The translations under genes were made by a program, and so were the position numbers. A stretch of DNA of 64,000 bases from Lumnitzera littorea (lineage: Eukaryota > Streptophyta > Magnoliopsida > Myrtales > Combretaceae): NCBI GenBank assembly GCA_024138015.1, contig JAMXBB010000010.1:52886320-52950319 (forward strand), given 5' to 3'. The notes under the pieces are model-generated. The model was not told the origin of the DNA and did not search any database. It was given only the letters and a program-made list of their open reading frames with translations. Positions 60,240-64,000 of the stretch are shown here, one piece after another; positions within the stretch are counted from its first letter, which is position 1; every line of letters starts with the position of its first letter.

Positions 60240-62135
60240 GAACAAATCATACCAAAGGCCTTAGACTGTTAATTTTATAATAGCGATAAAAGCCAAAGGT
60301 GGCAAAAAATGTCTCATCAAATATCATTTGCAAAATTTCATGGATGCTACTCAATAAAATAAAAGGCTAGTAAAATTGTCATCTCTATAGTTGGAGTTGA
60401 TAAAATTTAACTAAGGAAATACTAAATTTAGTGTTTTCTGCATGGCTCTCAACATACCTGAAAGTGGAGGAAAATTATGTTGCGTTAACATGAATAGATG
60501 TATCATGACAAGAAACAAAGACATGCAATCTTAACAAATAATCATGTCATTGCAATGTGAGAAAGTGAAACAAATAAGTGCAAAAGGAAATAACTACTAA
60601 AAAGTCCTTCGCTTGCAATATGTACTCATCAAGCCGTTTGAGTAGGTGAAGGAAATTCTCATTTCCAATAATCATATTTGGAGAATGAAAATTAGCCACA
60701 ATCTACAAGTGAATGTTGAGCTAGAAATATAAATTTGTCATGTTGAGGAAGTAAGGAGCTCTCATTCATGCATAATTATTATCCAGTTTACTTCAAAAAG
60801 AAAGGTTTCCTATGTATTATCTTTAGGCAGCAAAATTGTTGTACAAAAGTTATCAAGCTGCTACAAGTTTTCGATGAGATCTTTAATAGTGTCCTAGACA
60901 TGATTAATCCGAGAAAAAGATAGGTCTATGGCTTTGTAATGATTCACCTTTTTTTAGACAATTTGTAATTGTTCTTTTTTTGTTGTCTTTCTTAGACTAA
61001 CCTGCAGCATGAGGAATTGATGATATATTAGTAACAATATATAGCGCAAACATTTTAGTCATGATATATGGATTCCAATTTATACTAATTAAGGATGTTT
61101 TATCCTCTAAAAGTCACCATGCATAAAAACTTAAAGTAATTGCTATTGTGCATCTAGAAAGTCTCAAGTGTTTGAAAGGTAAAGCTGGAGGAAGCACTAG
61201 TAACAGACAATTGTGTACGTTAATCTAGTAAATACCAAAAAGGATTAATAGGAGAAAAATGAAGCATATTGAAATTTATGTCTTCATCACTACAACTCGA
61301 AACTAGCTTACGCATGTTTAAAGGAAATAGACTCAGAAAAAAAATATCAAAAGAAATAATGAAATTGAGTGAAGCTAATGCAAAAAAGAGCCTTGCCAAA
61401 ATTAGAAACAAAATTGTTTGTCAAAAAATACACCATATGGTTAACTTCATCTGGAACATTAAGATCACTTTCTTCCTTTTCCTTTCACTAGCCACAATTT
61501 ATTATTTTTCTTCTTCTATAGTACTTCGAATAAATTACCTACTAGAAAATAAAGTCGGAAGAGTTTAACGAAGATGACTAAGAAATGTTGAAAAAAGAAC
61601 TTTCCAAATAAGAAATAAACTAAGACATTTGATACCACTTCTAGTTTTTAGTTTAGTTTAATTTTGCTTAGATTTGATTTTAATTTCTCAGATAAATAGT
61701 AAGACTAAACCTAGATCAATAGTAAAATACTCCTAACTTTATGGATTTACTCGAACTCATATCCTGATTCCATTTGCAACTCGTGTACTTGCATTTTGGG
61801 GCATATAAATTTCAATGTGCACTTGCCCTTGATATACATTATTTGTGTTTCGAAACATAGACATATCAAATACTAGGAATTTTGTAAGGGTTTCAATCAT
61901 GCCCTTAATATACCATGTCTTAACCTTCAAATAAGATGGAATTGCTTTTTAAAATGCTCGTAGTAACCATGAAAATAAAAAAAAAAGAAAGAAAAAAATT
62001 GACTATTTCATAATTTCCATGATAATATTGCCTCCAGCCCAAACATTACCCGTGGTAGATGGGGTTTAGAGAACATGAAAGCAGCACATGTGAAATTTCT
62101 CAAGGCCTCCCTTGGATAAATAAACCACTTATTAG
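60240..62135 (-). pseudogene. COG3: COG3 pseudogene (conserved oligomeric Golgi complex subunit 3), N-terminal exons
   Basis: Minus-strand exon remnants in gene order. Clearest is 60702-60617, after a TAG acceptor: NFHSPNMIIGNENFLHLL, then KRLDEYI, matching the COG3 segment after its coiled coil. The next exon starts at 60457 after a CAG acceptor, YVESHAENTKFSISLVKF, in the phase required. It continues in one frame with four stops to NSLRPLV at about 60246. Weaker upstream pieces are about 60985-60820 (HYKAID, then LIENL, stop, QLDNF) and 62130-62089 (KWFIYPREALRNF). The exon ending at 60617 has a GC donor, probably mutated from GT. COG3 works in retrograde Golgi vesicle tethering; this copy cannot encode it. 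The intact gene is about 780 residues, so most is missing or unrecognisable. Confidence 0.62.
61269..61568 (+). other. Unassigned open stretch, 99 codons
   Basis: A Lys-rich N-terminal half (MFKGNRLRKKISKEIMKL) and one hydrophobic segment near residues 67-85. It lies on the plus strand within an intron-like part of the COG3 pseudogene. No family recognised; it may be chance. Confidence 0.2.
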
Positions 62136-62205
62136 TTTGTAACAGCCTATGAGCCATGTCGTTCTTCTCTACATCATTGGCATCTTGTGTGTGTTGGAAG
62201 TACAT

Positions 62206-64000
62206 GTTGGTGATTCCATGCTTTAATTAACAATGGTTGCAAAGGGTAGGAAACTCAAAGGATTACTTTACCTCCTTCTCTCATTTACTTTGCATTAGGG
62301 CAATTTTTGAGCCTCAATTCAGGTTTTATGCTATAACTCTCATAATAAACCTCTGCATCAACATCGGGTTAGGAAATGCTATGGAGCATGCTATTGCGTA
62401 TGGTCAAGAGGTAAAGAGTTTTCTCAATAGCTTATGTTAAGTGTAGAAGGGAAGATTATAATAGTCATCCTTAGTACCAAGATTAAGTAGTCATTTGACT
62501 AGTTTGCATGCATCATCTTCTAAAAGAAGCAGACAATATATGCGAAGAAGTGAAGGTGCTAGGAATGGTACTAATGCTTGCTCCAATTTGTACAATAAAT
62601 TGCCAATATATTGGGTGCAAGAAGTAGAGGAGGAGGAATGGATAAATTTTGATGTCCTTACTTGGTAATCAGATAAAGTCACATATTTATGATACTTTCC
62701 TTAACGATACATAATTTTTTAGCACCTCGAGTTTTGGTGGTATCATTTGAGTTGGCTTTCAATAAGGGTATTCGAAACCTTAATGCTCACCTCTTGTTAC
62801 TGAAGCCATGGATTGTCGAAGCATTTGTAGAAGTAAGAAACTGGAGGGATGTTGACTATAAAAGACAAGGAGATTCGAACATTTGGTTTCCTTACTCTAA
62901 CACGAGAGCTTGCAGTTATAAGGGATTGATTCATAATGCGATGAGTTTTTGATGTGCCTAGAATTCGCTAAGGCACAATCTTGATACACATTAAATATTC
63001 AATTATTAAAAAACTGAAATTAAGGTTTCAAATAACAAAGAAAGGACTTCTTTTTTTAGGTGTTTATTGAGCAATTGAAATAAAAAGACAAAGATATTTG
63101 ATTAAATCGGATATTAGGCACCAATTCAAAGAAACAAACTCGTTAATTAATTAGGAGATTGATAGGACTTCCAATCTAAAGCTAAATTAAAAGGATTAAT
63201 TGTTATGATATTAACATGACTTGTAGTATTTAATAATCAATGAATAGGTTTGCCATAATTTATGAGTTAGATTAATATGAGTGGTTTTTATTTTTGGCTA
63301 ACTAATATTACATAGATCAACTTGGAGGAATGAGGATTTAGACTTGGTTAATTTTTTTGAAAGATTGGAGTTCTGACCGCTAAATTATAACCGCTTTAAC
63401 AATAACAATGGTTAAATGATGAAGACTTTTGTTTGTCGAATGAGACTGAAAATCAATTCTAAAGGGAGTTAGGCTAATAGTAATGCTTGCACTACACAAC
63501 AATAATAACCTAATAGGGTAAACGACACAATTGTAATTAAAAACAAACATAACGGAAAAGGGCGAAAGCATAATTTGTTGGTGCCGTGTGAGCCATGTAA
63601 GTGGATGGAATTAGTTATTGGAATGTTTTAACAAATAACTTGAATCGTTGTAGAATGGCCGGTCTAACGGGCGGTGTATGTGAATTGGACAAGTGGAAAG
63701 AGCTTTGATCTTGTGGACCCTCCGTGCCATCCCGTCGAAATGATGATGATCCAGCATCCACACTATTGATCGATTTTCCTACATAATTTCTTTCTTTGTC
63801 AATTGCAGATAAATGGTTTTAGGCCTTTTTTAGCTTGATTATGAATCACTTCATGACGCTTCCATGGATGCTTGACCATTGAAATTAGATTCCTATTTTT
63901 TTTTTAAGTTAAATTTGTAATCTATATAAGAAAGAATTAATCTTTTAAATAGAATATTCTTTCATTTTCGATTTATGTTATTGGAATTATATTATCGTGT
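62206..64000. other. Right end of window, no gene recognised
   Basis: Short open stretches (for example 62689-62952 on + and 62682-62491 on -) show no known domain. GC is slightly higher at 63560-63780. Further upstream COG3 exons could lie here but were not identified. Confidence 0.35.

Noticed and set aside
62689..62952. 87-codon open frame on the plus strand
   Set aside because: No recognisable domain, no splice-consistent neighbours; kept only as unassigned sequence.
1..64000. tRNA, rRNA, CRISPR or organelle-derived insert
   Set aside because: No box A/B-like tRNA folds, rRNA landmarks, spacer arrays or plastid or mitochondrial genes were recognised on reading both strands.

Overview
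This is nuclear DNA of a flowering plant, most likely a eudicot. It is AT-rich, its one recognisable working gene is split by GT-AG introns, and most of the rest is decayed plant-type transposons nested inside each other. The species cannot be named from the sequence. There are no operons, CRISPR arrays or prokaryotic features, and I found no tRNA or rRNA gene.

1-5.5 kb: the 5' two-thirds of a minus-strand gene for the kinetochore protein NUF2. Six exons splice in frame to 284 codons; the 3' end lies off the left edge. An E2F-type site sits upstream of its start. 5.5-8.3 kb: intergenic sequence with small repeats and hairpins.

8.35-31.33 kb: one very large, old LTR retroelement (LTRs 8350-9107 and 30562-31328; target duplication GTAAT). 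It carries a gag remnant but no pol that I can see, and has minisatellite arrays in its non-coding part. It was later hit by (a) a Ty3/gypsy element at 9972-16181 (target duplication CCTTC), which lies exactly inside its gag frame, and (b) a rearranged endogenous caulimovirid (plant pararetrovirus) at about 20.17-29.0 kb. The virus pieces lie on opposite strands: coat, protease, RT-RNase H, C-terminal module and promoter on +; movement protein and primer-binding site on -. TA-dinucleotide tracts mark several junctions.

33.66-40.34 kb: a complete-ended but decayed Mutator-like transposon (MULE) with long degenerate TIRs and a 10-bp imperfect target duplication. It encodes a MULE transposase and, downstream on the same strand, a plant mobile domain (PMD) protein. 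43.4-46.1 kb: the 5' end (LTR, gag, protease) of another Ty3/gypsy element related to the one at 9972-16181. 48.5-54.6 kb: a 2,854-bp solo LTR (50173-53026, target duplication GCAGT) inside a hAT-like MITE, which is itself inside an older, inverted copy of the same LTR family. 58.4-59.6 kb: a second MITE of that family. 60.2-62.1 kb: exon remnants of a COG3 (Golgi tethering complex) pseudogene on the minus strand. The rest is AT-rich sequence in which I recognise nothing.

Only NUF2 looks functional. All transposon and viral reading frames contain stops, many at positions where a C-to-T change in a Gln, Arg or Trp codon would explain them, as expected for long-methylated, silenced DNA.
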